This document shows, piece by piece, positions 33,719-45,810 of a stretch of DNA of 64,000 bases. The DNA lies in the NCBI GenBank assembly GCA_036365455.1, contig JAWQUS010000002.1, forward strand, positions 5,456,001 to 5,520,000, read 5' to 3'. The DNA comes from Macrosoma leucophasiata. Lineage: Eukaryota; Arthropoda; Insecta; Lepidoptera; Hedylidae. The first letter of the stretch is position 1. Each line of letters opens with the position of its first letter. The translations under genes were made by a program, and so were the position numbers. Below the pieces are notes generated by a model that worked only from the letters and a program-made list of their open reading frames with translations, searched no databases and was not told where the DNA came from.

Positions 33719-34867
33719 ACCAGGTCGTCAAAAGTTAGTGTTTCAATGTCCTTTTTTGCTCCCCAAAATGTACCTATAATATATTTTCGTATGTCTCTGT
33801 ATAGAGCAAGTTCACTGTCTCTGGTAACCCTCCTCGACGTGATGCCGAAATAGGTTGAGCAACGCGGAGACGATATCGTCCACGAAAAATATGAAATCAA
33901 TTGTCATATTTGACTCGCGGTCTGACGGGTTAACACGTTCCTAGTCCCCTGAATCAAATGTGATCATTTGCATTTTTTAAACTATTATATTTTAACTAAC
34001 AATGGGACAGGGAATCAGTTAAGCAATCGCATCATTTGCTTCTGCTTAAAGAATGCATTTACACTCGCGACTCGTCAGAAAAAAAACATCAATACAAAAA
34101 TCATTTAATCATATGGACTTAAAAAAAAATGCTTATGACGTGTCAAGTTACAAAAGAAAACATAAAGTGAAAAGCAATAGCTCACTAGGTATGTCAATTT
34201 CATTCCAAAGGCCATGAACTGAGAAAAACCTGAAAGGAAAAACTCATTTTCAGTGTCTCTTTTCAATAAAGTTCACTTAAAACTAACTAATTTTACAAAA
34301 AATAATATTTAGTGATAAACAATAAAAAAATTTTTCACAAAAGCCCATATTAATCTTGTGGAGCGAGACCAGCAATTTTATTCTTGAGTTTGTTTAAAAT
34401 TCCGATAGCCATATATTTTGTCTAAAGTACATCATGTCTAGAGCTCGTGACAGTATTATTACATGTTCTCTGCTCATGATTTGATATCTGTTTGTTTTCG
34501 TTTGCGTTGGTGGTTATGTGACGTCAATCTAATGATTACTTGCTCACAACCATAACTAGGTACATATGTGCAAGCGAAAGTAGAACATCGGAGCTTGCAA
34601 TTGTACAAAATGTTCTTAGATTGCTTTTTATTTTCAATACATTATAAAGAAAAACATACGAAGCGTAAATAACCTTTTTGATTTATGAAAGTAACACACA
34701 AGTACAGATTGGGAACTCTTTGCTAGACCAAAACCAATCAAATATAGCTTCTATTCACACCGTATAAAGTGTCTCATGTATCCATGTTGCACACACACAC
34801 AACTTTATGCGGCTGATTGTATCTTATCTACACACATCGTGGTGTATGTAGTATATTATCTATACAG
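33719..34867. other. Intronic or intergenic, nothing recognised
   Basis: AT-rich; an AC dinucleotide run is near 34789. No gene is supported. Confidence 0.4.
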
Positions 34868-35027
34868 AATGGTAGTGTTCAACGCTATCGTTTTGCGGCT
34901 TAGGCCTCAGGGGTGGAAATGCATCTACATTGAAATCTTTAATTTCATGTAGATGGCGTGACAGTATTACTGACCATTCATGTAAACTATGTTATGTTTG
35001 TTTGCCACTTCATGACATAAAAATAAG
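34868..35027 (+). mobile_element. SINE-A fragment, degraded
   Basis: GGTAGTGTTCAACGCTATCG, TTAGGCCTCAGGGGTGG and TTTGTTTGCCACTTC occur in family order with deletions between. Confidence 0.6.
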
Positions 35028-35067
35028 ATCACATTAATTGTAAGAGAATATTGTAGCCTATAGGCAT

Positions 35068-35358
35068 CATAGAGCAACACGGGCCACCGGTCGCGGCGGA
35101 CCGGAGGGGAGTAGCCATAGCGTTTATTACCGATGCAAAACAATCTGTCATTTTTTGTGGGGGGAAATGCGTGCGACACACACGCACACTACCAAAATCG
35201 TCTATTACTACGAAACTCACACCTTGATATTCACATAATACAGAAACAATTTCGCACACATTTAAACATCTAGGCGACAGGTATAGGCCCATTTGGGCTT
35301 GTACTTTGACAGAGGGGAAAGCCTGCATATGGCTACTCCCCTCCGGTGTTGCTCTATG
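35068..35358. mobile_element. hAT-type MITE, copy 6 (best preserved)
   Basis: 291 bases, CATAGAGCAACACGGGCC start and GTGTTGCTCTATG end, with an exact 8-base duplication ATAGGCAT at 35060-35067 and 35359-35366. The 13-base terminal repeats are perfect. The 8-bp duplication and CA/TA-G-rich ends fit the hAT superfamily. No ORF of note, so it must be moved by another element. Confidence 0.9.
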
Positions 35359-35524
35359 ATAGGCATCCATATATAAACTAGAGGGTACAGTCATTACATA
35401 TTCTCTGGTGCAGTGTAGAGGCCAACGTAGAAGCTTAAGATCTTTGGCATCTATGTTCAGAAATATTTTTACCAGCTAGCCGGAATACGGGAATGCTGAA
35501 CATTACAACCATAAAGTAGATAGA

Positions 35525-35685
35525 CCATTACTGCTGCGCTGTTGTCCTAGGTTTCATCCTTGGCCGAAAGTCATCCACTCTACTCACCCTCCGAGTATGA
35601 TAATGTGCCCGGAGAGTTCAGTAGGCTCGCTACCATTACATGGTGAACGTAGCAGTGATGATGCCTACGCCCTCTGTCGCAGGAG
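35525..35685 (+). mobile_element. SINE-C relic
   Basis: GATAATGTGCCCGGAGAG and TAGGCTCGCTACC match the SINE-C body. The head is decayed. Confidence 0.5.
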
Positions 35686-35993
35686 CTTTCAATCATAGTT
35701 TTAAGATTGAACTAGAACAAAAAACTAGAATTGCCATCTAATAATCGGTCATTGACGTTTACAAAATAGACACGAAGATAATGTTGTGCGATAAGAGGCG
35801 CGGTGGTTTGCGGGCCGACATATTAATTACTAACTTTTGGCCGCGACTACGTCCGTGTGGAATACGTTACAAAAATGAATACACACGTTAATATCCTATT
35901 TAAAACCTATTGAATTTAGAACAAAATCCTGTGTACTTCCGGGTCTAGAACTATCTCCATTCCAAATTTCATTAAAATCACTTCAGTCGTCTT

Positions 35994-36285
35994 ACTGGTG
36001 GTAGAACTCCAGTGACAGAGCTCGCGGGCGTAGGCACCACCGCATTTCCTAATATACTTGCCGCTCAATGGTAGTGTTCAGCACTATCGTGTTCCGGTCA
36101 GGTGGTAATGTACGGCCTTGTAATTTCCGGCACAGAGGTATAACACCTTAGGTCTCAGGAGTGGCAAAGTGGCAACGCATCTACATTTTGACCCTTGGTC
36201 ATTGTGTAGTGTCTATAGGCTGCAGTTATCACTTAACATCAATGTGAACAACAGGCTTGTTTGCCACTTCCATTACATAAAAAAA
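35994..36285 (+). mobile_element. SINE-A copy, full length
   Basis: ACTGGTGGTAGAACTCC start to CATTACATAAAAAA tail, closely matching the copy at 29733. It lies directly after a repeat of the CTTCGTCCGCG type. Confidence 0.85.
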
Positions 36286-36317
36286 TGGTTTAACGACGGA
36301 ATAGATGGTTTAACCGC

Positions 36318-36412
36318 CATTATGCCGAGTAAGCTCCAGGCCTCTTTCCAAGAAGGGGAGCGACTCGTGCCCAGCTGTGGGACGTATCAAGGGTTGCCAT
36401 TATTATTGTAAC
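36318..36412 (+). repeat. Short dispersed repeat fragment
   Basis: GCGACTCGTGCCCAGC and GGGACGTATCAAGGGTTGCCA are matched, reversed, at 41206-41280 (GGCAACCCTTGAGTTGAGACG). Family unknown to me. Confidence 0.5.
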
Positions 36413-36794
36413 CGTAGATGTTAAGGACACTGCCATGTCACTATGAGGGTGGCATGATCATGTCTGATCAAACTCTCTATAAATATTTTAGATTTAAATA
36501 AAATCCTAGATGTTAGGTGTTATTGTGTACTGCTCTATAGGTACCTATTACTTCTTCGACAAGGCTTGAAAAGTGGAGCATTCGGCAACACTTGCAGTGT
36601 TTTCGTTCGTGCGGACAGACTATAACGTTACCTAAATTCAAGGTCACATGCCGCAGTCAACACTCGTTGGTACCGCGTGATATTGCATTCCAAATTGTTT
36701 GACCTTGGCAATATCGATGGGTTGTGTGTGATGTACGTATAACGCACATCTTCCCTTGTCAATTTTAAACATCATGTTACTTCGCGCTCATATT

Positions 36795-37060
36795 TGTAAG
36801 GGTAAATGTATGTATGTATGTATGTATACTCACACCGTGTCCCTCACGGGGTAGGCAGAGAATGTAATGCGCCGGATATCCCGGTCTCTGACATATCTCC
36901 CGTGCTTTTATATTCATCATTCTCTTCATACATGCACGTCGATTCCTAAGACTTTTCTTTCAGACGACACTCGACCTATTTGGTCTTGGTAGGTCAGTCT
37001 TGATCTCCCTGGGCCTCTGCACATTCGCTTTGTATATCTGTTTCGTCATTCGCTTAGAGT
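36795..37060 (-). mobile_element. RTE LINE 3' tail with TGTA repeats
   Basis: It contains GGGGTAGGCAGAGA, CATGCACGTCGATTCCTAAGAC and CTGGGCCTCTGC in the same order as 46970-47220. The adjacent TATG repeats are the tandem tail. Confidence 0.65.
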
Positions 37061-37244
37061 TTAATGCATTAATACTTGGTAGTGCACAACAGTCCGATTC
37101 GCGGGTTAATTTTAGCCCAGAACGTGCAAATTATGGAACGAATTTCCCTCTGAGGTGTTCCCCCGGCGGCGCTACAATATGGGGTTACACATACCCGAAA
37201 TAAGCCGAAGTCTCCTTCCTATTAAAGGGCGATATGCAATATTT

Positions 37245-37790
37245 CTTGTTCATCATCATCATCATCATCATATCAGCCATAGGACGTCCACTGCTGAACA
37301 TAGGCCTCCCCCAATGACCTCCATGCCGACCGATCGGAAGCGACGTGCATCCAGCGGGTACCTGCAGCCTTGATCAGGTCGTCGGTCCATCTTGCAGGTG
37401 GACGTCCTACGCTGCGCTTGCCGATACGTGGTCTACTCGAGAACCTTTCTGCCCCAGCGGCTATCGGTTCTCCGAGCTATGTGCCCTGTCCATTGCCACT
37501 TCAGCTTGGAAATCTGCTTGGCTATGTCAGCGACTTTCGTTCGCCTACGGATCTCCTCATTTCTGATTCGATCCAGTAGGGAAAGTCACTCAGCGGTCAA
37601 GTTTCCGTTGACCGCTGAGTGACTTGGAGCTTTCGTACGAGACCCATAGTGAGAGACCCGAGACCACGTTTCGGCACCGTAGGTCATCACCGGCAACACG
37701 CACTGGTTAAAGACTTTCATCTTCAAGGACTGCGGGATGTTTGACGAGAAAACGCTCCTTAACTTCTTGTTGGTTACTGTATATAAATAT
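37245..37790 (-). pseudogene. RTE-type LINE C-terminal remnant
   Basis: The - strand reads RNEEIRRRTKVADIAKQISK, then KWQWTGHIARRTDSRWGRK. One base is lost after VLE, after which a second frame gives VGRPPARWTDDLIKAAG, and the end is QQWTSYG. These are the standard C-terminal blocks of RTE endonuclease-reverse transcriptases. The copy is 5'-truncated, frameshifted near 37440 and interrupted by an 18-bp inverted duplication (37583-37625). Its tail is an ATG repeat. Confidence 0.8.
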
Positions 37791-37866
37791 TATTTGTCAA
37801 AAAAAAAACTCAATATGAACAAAGGGATTAACATGTAGAGGTACATTATTTCTTCGTATTTTTCAG

Positions 37867-38490
37867 GTATGCGCGCTTCCAATAAATGTATGGCGTGACG
37901 TCACAGAGGCCACGGTCAACATCACTGGCGTCGTGACGTCGATGGGCGTCGGTCTGACGACGTCACGTCCGTCTGTCACTCCTCGTCACTGTGCGGTCAC
38001 TGAGTGTCTACGTTGGAATAGAACGTTGTGAATTGAGTGTCGAGGTCACTACTAGTGATATTAGATAGTTAAAACAAATACTGTAAATTATGATCTGTTT
38101 CATACAGTTTTGTATGACCGTTGTGATTTTTAATTTAGAAAATATAATGGTCATGCCCAAAACTATATTGTTATGTGTTTATATGTTGCTACTAATATCC
38201 ATTATATGCGTAATTCGTCTTTAATGTTAGCTTGTAGGTTTTGGATGGTGTACAAATTGATTTTAACAATATGATTGAACAATATCAAAACGATATAATT
38301 ATGATTCGTTTATTAATACAATTTTTTAATAATACTGAGTCATATTTAAGAAATTGTGCACTGTCTAAAAAAGTAATTTTGTTATTTGCTGATCGCAACT
38401 ACGAATGATATACATACCTTAAAATATTAATAATTATGGGACCTTAAACATATTAACTACAAATCAATGAATAAACAAAATTTTACTACC
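37867..38490 (+). other. Probable 3' UTR exon of the gene ending at 32825
   Basis: A good acceptor (CGTATTTTTCAG) opens about 600 bases of unique, repeat-poor sequence. An AATAAA at 38470 could end the transcript, but later signals around 40918 are also possible. There is no credible ORF. Linking it to the exon at 32618 is inference from the donor after that stop codon. Confidence 0.45.
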
Positions 38491-38628
38491 TGAGGGTGAA
38501 TAATCTTTGTGCATGTATGAAGAGAATGATGAATGTAGAAGTAGAACGGGAAGTGTATCAGGACCGAGATATCTGGCGCTCTACAATCTCTGCCTACCTC
38601 GTAAGGGACTTGGCGTGAAGATACAAAC
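38490..38628 (+). mobile_element. RTE LINE 3' tail (inverted relative to 46970)
   Basis: GGACCGAGATATCTGGCGCTC and CTTGGCGTGAAGATAC match the reverse of 46975-47045. An A-run ends it. Confidence 0.65.
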
Positions 38629-39907
38629 AAAAAAAAAATTCTAATGAATCTTGTTCGGATAAAGTTAAATACCCTTTCAGGATCAGAGAAGTATGAAAAC
38701 TTTCACCAAAAATCATTGAAAAGAAATACCACCAATTTTCAATAACAAAAAATTATAGTATAGAAATACACCGGTGGTTTTCCTATTTCAATCAGATTTA
38801 TCGTGAAATGAACTTGTAGGTACGATTATTATGCTTGTGAATGTCAAATATCGCATCAATCTATAAAAAAAATGTTGGCCAACATCAGAATTTTAAAAGA
38901 TATCGTATTGAATAAAGTAAACGTGTAATCTAGTTATAGTTTTATGTTCTAAAAAATATGGCCAAGCGACTGGCAGTTAACATCTTGTATCATGCTATGT
39001 CGGCAACGTAGCAATTGTGCTAAGAAATATTTTAAGGAAGGAACATTTGTAAGCTATATTTTACGGCTTCTTTAAATTCGTGAATGTATTAATTGGTGTA
39101 CCAACAAATTACTGATTAACCTATGTATATAGTTTAACGCAAATTAGTAATATGTATACTAAAAAATTCTGACGTCCGAGTTAACCAGCATTTGTAGATA
39201 AAATACAATTAAATACGTACCTATTTAAAGAGTATAGAAGAGAATGTAAAGTAATATTCCGTACTGTTTCTTAACCTTTAGATAATATCTAATGTTTTAA
39301 ACGACTGCTTATCCCGAAGCGCGACGGGGCAGAAGCAAAACACTATAAAGATTCGACGTTGAACTATTTTAATCTGTCTAATTGTGGTTCAAGTTTATAG
39401 TCTTTTTTACCGACTTTAAAAAAAGGAGTAGGTTCTCAATTCTTCCGGATTTTTTTTAATGGATATACTCACCGATAATTCGAATTTTCTAATAAATAAA
39501 GAAAATATTCAAATCGGCGACGAAAACGATGATAACGAAAATATTCAAAATATTCATTATTCAATATATTTTTTGTTTGAAAGGGTGTGCCTCTCCTCTG
39601 TGGATGGGATCCTGGATAAATCACGGCAACTTCAAATTTCATAGCACACTTGAGAGATCTTCGATATTTTTTAGAATAATAATGTTCCGTGCCTTACAGG
39701 TGGTCCCATTGTAACCATGTCAAGATGTGATGATGGGATCCTGAAGAAATCGATGGAACGCTTCAAATTTCTCCTCCCGTCGTACGTCGGAGATGACACA
39801 ATTTTTTTTTATTCAAATCGCGTCATGTGTATTTGTTTCTATTCTAAAAAGGTCAGATATAAAGAATAGAAAGGGTTATGAAACGGTATAACCATAACAT
39901 TTCTAAA
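38629..39907. other. Intergenic or 3' UTR, nothing recognised
   Basis: No gene is supported. 39590-39760 contains two GATGGGATCCTG phrases that may be a local duplication. Confidence 0.4.
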
Positions 39908-39910
39908 TAA

Positions 39911-40724
39911 GGGCCTAACTCACTAGGACGCCATAGATACATTATACCTAACTCACCTGGGGTGCGACCGCCTATCAACATTGCTATTGTTGTTGTCATT
40001 GCTGTCAAGTTTTCATGTCGATTTTTGCTTTAACTAAATAACAATAATCGAAATAATTTACCACTATCGCTTGTTTTTCACCTGCGGAAGCAAGAAAAAC
40101 GATCAGATCATCACTACTGCTTTTAAAGGAGCTACAAATGGACATTAAAATTTGACAGCAATGACAACGACAACAGCAATTTCGATAGGCGGTCGCACCC
40201 CTGGCCACCTTTCTGAAAATAGCATGCGGGACTTTTTGTGGATAGATGACGACGAATACGTACCAAAATTACATAAAAACATAAAACTTACATACTGAAG
40301 CAATTTATTTTTAAAATAGTACCTATTTTATCACTAGAGTGACACTTTTTTACAAGAATTCAAAATGGAACAAAGCGATCACATACACACACACGCAAAC
40401 AGTTTTCACCATGCGTGTTATATACCTACGTATATGCTCCGCTGTTGTTTGCATGCGTGTGTGGGTGTAGCGTAGTGTATGTTTTATGAATGTGTGTGTC
40501 TGTGTGCTTATGTAGTAGCTTGAAAAAAAAGGCATCGAATGCGGGACATGCGGGACGCATCCAACGTTTTTCGGGACTATTTTATTAATTCTTGCAAAGC
40601 GGGATTACATCTAGCATTACGGGACGGTTCCGCAGAATCCGGGACGGTTAGCCACCTTAACCATACTAACTGCTTGGATACGTAGCTGGCGACGTCGCCA
40701 TGGCGTCCTAGTGAGTTAGGGCCC
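39911..40724. mobile_element. 814-bp Harbinger-like non-autonomous element with a second inverted pair inside
   Basis: The ends GGGCCTAACTCACTAGG and the reverse complement at 40703-40724 flank 814 bases, with TAA on both sides (39908-39910, 40725-40727). Inside, 39960-40008 and 40152-40201 form a second inverted pair (GGTGCGACCGCCTATC). A family fragment occurs at 31229-31430. The ends and TAA duplication fit PIF/Harbinger. No transposase is present. Confidence 0.72.
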
Positions 40725-40727
40725 TAA

Positions 40728-43440
40728 GCTCGGCGTTGACCTCAGAGTTGTGTGTAGATGTAAATTAGAATAAACGTAATATACAACTGTGTGCTATTAA
40801 TTATATCTGTGTAATAGTAAAAAGGAATCTATTTATATCATGTTTATCTCTCGTGTACATTTTCCTTGTACCTACATTGTATGTAATAAATTATATTGGA
40901 CAGTGTTTGTAATATGTAAATAAAATTATTGTTGAGTTTATTGAAAGTATATTGGGATTAATTTAAATTAACCGACAATAAGTGGAAATGTATATTTTAA
41001 ATTACATTGCCTGTAAAATAAATTTCACATCTGAAAACAAATATTATTTCATTTTAATCTTTCTTATTACTAATACTGTCCCTGATTTGATGGATGTACA
41101 TCAACGTGTGTCTACCTTAAATATTATTTCATGTACAACAATTAATGTATTCCTTGTGCAATGTATTCAATGAGAAACTATTTGCTTGTATATAATAATA
41201 AATAATGGCAACCCTTGAGTTGAGACGTCCCACTGCTGGGCACGAGTCTCTCCCCCTTGTGGGGGAAGGCCTTTTGCCTTTTGCTTGTATACAATGCCTA
41301 AATTGACTATTTTAGAAACAACATCTACTTATATATGCTTCTTAAACATTTTTTTAAAAAATAAATATGAAGTACATCATTTGTTTTTTATTGCGATACC
41401 AAATGACGTGTTACTGAAACAAAATTATTAATTAAAAAAAAAATCGGTTGTCTGTTAAGTCCGTTTACGGATGCTAATTTTATGTGATAACATAAGGTAA
41501 CATGCTTCACAATTGTCACCGATTGTGCCTCTCTATAGCTTGTTCCACGCTCTCACTTGCACGCTCGGTTCGGACGGAACGTGACACTTTTTCGTGCGTG
41601 CAGCCGGCGTTTATCGATTTATTAGACGTTATGACGTCAAAAACACGTTTTTCTCATTGAATACATGGCTTTATTGTATGAGTCTATGGCTCGTTTAAAC
41701 GTCCATAGGTGTAACTTTTATAACTCATTCTGGTCATATTAATCGTACTAGTTTAAAAGATACCTACTGTCGTTTATTTTTATGAACATTGTTCGCACAT
41801 AGCTTCATGACTTTAGAAAAAGAACAAATAAATGTATGTACACAATTTGTGAAATTAAGTTAAATGCATAAGCTATGAAATTTATGATTTACCCATAAAA
41901 GTAAAACAATTTAACACTAGCTTAATTAAGTACATATGCACTAATAATTGCGAGGCACACATTTGCGTTTTTATCTCATTTCGGTTTGCTAAATTTGAGT
42001 GTTTTCTTTTGGTGTATATTAAGTGAAATGACTTCAAAAAAATAAAAAAAACTGAAGCTTTCGTAAAGTGACCCTATCGTATAATTGGAAAGCTATTGTT
42101 GTAAAATATAAAAAATATTAGCAGTGGGGTGGCTAACATGGGTAGCACCCGAAGCGGATGAGCAAAAAAAAAAAAAGTAATATGTACTCGTCATTCTTTT
42201 GTATCTTATTTCTCCATTCTGCATCGTTGTCCAATCCAAACGTCCACCGTTGTGAACAAATTCTCTATCTCTGGCTCCCCTTGGTATTATAAATGCGAAA
42301 GTGAGTTTTGTATTGCGCTTTCACGTCTCAACAGCTCAAAGAATCATGGCAAGTTTCATACATTGATTTGTACAAAAAAAAAGTTAGAAAAAGGTACAAG
42401 GTAAAACGGATTAGAAATATTACCTAAGGAACCTAAAGAAAATTTTCTGGTATGTAAATTATTTTTAAATCACCGGAATCAAAATCGTCTTTCCTAACAA
42501 CAGTAGAAACACTCCATACTAAAGTTCAATGTCAAACTTTTTATTTCGAAGAGTTAAAAATATTTTAAGTATCAGGAAATGTTGTTTAGGTTTACTGGAT
42601 AATATTTCCATGCTGTTTTACCGTGTACCTTTTTTTTTCATTTTTTCTGTACAAATCTTGCCATAATCCTTTTGGTTATTTAAAGAGAGGGGTGTCACCC
42701 TCAAACGGGTGGCACCCGGCGCGGGCCGCCCTTCTATAGCTACGCCACTGAAAATTTGATAGGCGTGATTGTTTTTGGACGCTTAAAAATAAGTAAATCG
42801 TTTTGATGTGTTGTAGCATGACAAGGCATTAAAGATAGGTTTTATTTAAATGTTACAATATGTATGTGACTGGTAATAGCTACCCTGCCGTACTATTTGA
42901 CACTTAAGAAAATGCTTCTTTAGGATTTCAGTCATACGCTTCATCTAGAAGATTTTGCAACGGAGCACGCCCCCAATGGATATGTAATGACATCATTATT
43001 AGACATTTTATGTTTTCTATCGAATAAGGGAAGTGTTCACTTCTGAAGAATGTTACATTTTAAACTATAATATAAAGGAATAACGACTTCATGAATACAA
43101 ATAGCACCGCTATGTAGTTTGGGTATGTGAAAAAACAGCATGGATTTATGTGAATTAAGGTTTTTATATTGTAATATGGAGTATCAAAAATACTTGTTTG
43201 GCTGAGAACTTGCTTACATTATAATGTACATAGTGTCTTAGTTGAGACTGCAGCAGTTGTTTCTCATCTATGTTCATTATTATATGGAAAAAATAAGTCG
43301 TCGAGTGAACAGAATAAAGCCAGTGGCATAACATTTTTTCTATTGTACTCCGTGTACCGTGGTACCGTAAGTCCAATAAACAGAGTAAAAAGTCATCGGG
43401 TATGTAAAATATAAATCAGTGAGGGAGCTCAGTAACTAAT
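40728..43440. other. Long AT-rich stretch without a gene
   Basis: A dispersed repeat scrap is at 41206-41280 and the phrase TAGCTACGCCACTG is near 42737. I see no exon, RNA gene or intact element in this 2.7 kb. Confidence 0.45.
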
Positions 43441-43549
43441 GCTGGGTTGCACCAATATAATTTGTTAACGTTATTGTAACATTTCACATCCTTCTCTAAC
43501 TTTAACAGATTTCTTTCAAGGTAAACAAATACCTTGGTGCAACCCAGGC
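43441..43549. mobile_element. Small MITE, GCTGGGTTGCACC ends
   Basis: Second copy of the element at 28448. The ends GCTGGGTTGCACCAA and TTGGTGCAACCCAGG pair, and ACATTTCACATCCTTC is shared inside. Confidence 0.72.
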
Positions 43550-43637
43550 TAAATATAATATTCCAGTACATTACATGTTTACACAGATGACCTTGTTGAC
43601 ACTAGACGATATGTGCGGATGTAAAGTAATTCAAAAG

Positions 43638-43944
43638 CATAGATCAACACGGGCCACCGGTCGCGGCGGGCCGGAGGTGAGTAGCCATATGCAGGCTTGC
43701 CCCTCTGTCAATGTACAAGCCCAAATGGTCCTACGCCTGTCGCCCGGATGTTTAAATGTGTGCGTGAAATTGTTTATGTATTTTGTAACGTGTTGCGAGT
43801 TTCGTAGTAATAGACGATTGTTGTAGTGTGTGTGTTTATCACACGTAGTTCCCCCCGCAAAAAATGTTTTGCATCGGTAATAAGCGCTATGGCTACTCCC
43901 CTCCAGTCCACCGCGGCGGCCGGTGACCCGTGTTGCTATATATG
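43638..43944. mobile_element. hAT-type MITE, copy 7
   Basis: It starts CATAGATCAACACGGGCC and ends GTGTTGCTATATATG. Exact 8-base duplication TTCAAAAG on both sides (43630-43637, 43945-43952). 307 bases. Confidence 0.9.
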
Positions 43945-43959
43945 TTCAAAAGGATTGAC

Positions 43960-44093
43960 GGCCAAATACTCAAACGTCACTTATATCTAAGTGGGACTTA
44001 AAATTCTACTGTCTTTATAAAACACGTTCAAACGATAGAGATAGCGCATATTTGAGCGTTGCTTAAAATTGAGTGACGTTTGAGTATTCGGCC
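43960..44093. mobile_element. Small MITE, GGCCAAATACTCAAACG ends
   Basis: 134 bases with inverted ends of about 22 bases (AATACTCAAACGTCACT), next door to the hAT MITE. The duplication is not readable. Confidence 0.7.
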
Positions 44094-44989
44094 ATAAGAA
44101 TCTTACTTGTTGATGTAGATATAAATGAAAGTATATCGCATATTTATACCGCTTTAATTTGTACAGTATAAACATATCATTAACCTTCGGCTGTGTACGT
44201 GATTTTTTACCTTAGAAAACGCCTATAATATGGAACGTCAATCACGTAATACTTTTATTTTTTTGCATCGTTGTGATTTTAAAGCCAATGAAACGAAAAA
44301 GCGACAGTAATAAGAGATACACATAAATTCACAAGATTTAACGTGCGAGAAAATGAGATAGGAAGCATACGGTAAAAAGAGACAGGCGAATTTATGAGAT
44401 ACTTAACGTGGGTTAAGTTAATAGAATAGAAAGCATTATAGCAGTGTATATTGAAATTTTTTTTTGAATTGAAATATTTTTGAAGGTTTTTCTTCTACTA
44501 CGTGTGAATTGCACACGTTTTTATTCTTTAATCTCATCCTACAATAAAGATATTAAAACGTACATTAACAGCTTTAGTGGCGCCTTAGTAAAACATATTG
44601 TACATTGTTAACTTTGTTTTTTATTATAAATGTTAATGTATATTGTGAGGCACTAACTATGGTGTATAGATTTAATACACGTTGAGCTTCATAGATTTAA
44701 CTGAAATATGTTATAGTTTAAGACAGTTATGGAAAAAATATAAATAAAGTCATCGATTTGTTACTATAATTTTTTATAATTACCTGGTGTCTTAGTAAAA
44801 TAATATTATTTTACCTAATATGTAATATGTATACATAATTATCATTTTTATTTGAACTCATTGTTTTAGACATCACTTTGTTAATCAATATAAAACAAAA
44901 ATCAACATAGTCTTTTATTTCGTTACCTGTTTTTTTCCCGGTTATATAAATATTGATATGCTAGGATAAGTTGGTGCATTTGTAAGTGT
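44094..44989. other. Intergenic, nothing recognised
   Basis: No supported feature. Confidence 0.4.
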
Positions 44990-45003
44990 TCGACCATAGA
45001 TTT

Positions 45004-45407
45004 TTTTTTTTATTATTTTGGTATTATGGCATCGCATTACGCATATTGCCAGTGTCAAGTAAAACGATACTTCGTATTTATCCAAGCAGCGTAAAAGCCA
45101 GCATAATATAGTTATCAAGTATGATAAGTAAGTATCAAGTATAATATGTCAGTCAAGTGAGTTACAGTCAAGTTATTCGAGTAAAGCGATGGCTACTTTA
45201 CCAGAACATTTACATTGAAGTTTTGGAGGCAACCTGAAAGGTTGTGTTTTCGCACTGTTATTCTATTTCACTATACACGGGCACTGTAATAAACCTATAT
45301 CAAACAAAATGCCACCAACTTTATTCAATATAACTTAAAAATACACCAAGAAAATGAAATAAAATAAGAGCACCATACGCCTCTTTCAAGGTTCCCGCCA
45401 AAACTCC
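45004..45407 (-). mobile_element. SINE-like retroposon E, dispersed single copy
   Basis: The unit is flanked by an exact 14-base duplication TCGACCATAGATTT (44990-45003 and 45408-45421). A T-run directly follows the left duplication, so on the - strand the element has a 3' A-tail. It starts GAGTTTTGGCGGGAACC on that strand. This is the signature of LINE-driven retroposition. No A/B box was obvious and the origin of the unit is unknown. Four more copies form the array at 56097-57892. Confidence 0.8.
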
Positions 45408-45424
45408 TCGACCATAGATTTCTA

Positions 45425-45810
45425 ACGAAGTTGATAATAAATCTATGGTTCCGGCGAAAATGCTACATAATACAAAATGGTTGTTTTAAGAACTAGTGCT
45501 GACAGGATTACAAAATTGTAAGATCTTAGTTTTTCTGAACACATCCATGGTGTGATAATAACATTCTTTCCTACCCCGTAAGAGACTTGGGATGAAGATA
45601 CATAATACACACAATAATAATTATTATAACGTCTAACGTTGTCCAGTTTCCTGTCTGAGCCCTGAGGAATATGAAACCCGAACGCAGCGACTTCTACCGG
45701 GTCCAAATGTTAACCATCCAGAAATCACCCCATGATTCAGCAACATTTTCGGAGGCATTGAGCATCCAATGACTTATTTGTGTGCTTCTCCTACTTCTGC
45801 TTAGTTAAGT
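45425..45810. other. Intergenic with an RTE tail scrap
   Basis: CTACCCCGTAAGAGACTTGGGATGAAG near 45573 is a relic of the RTE tail. Confidence 0.4.

Noticed and set aside
36807..36830. Stand-alone TGTA microsatellite
   Set aside because: It is the tandem tail of the adjacent RTE fragment.
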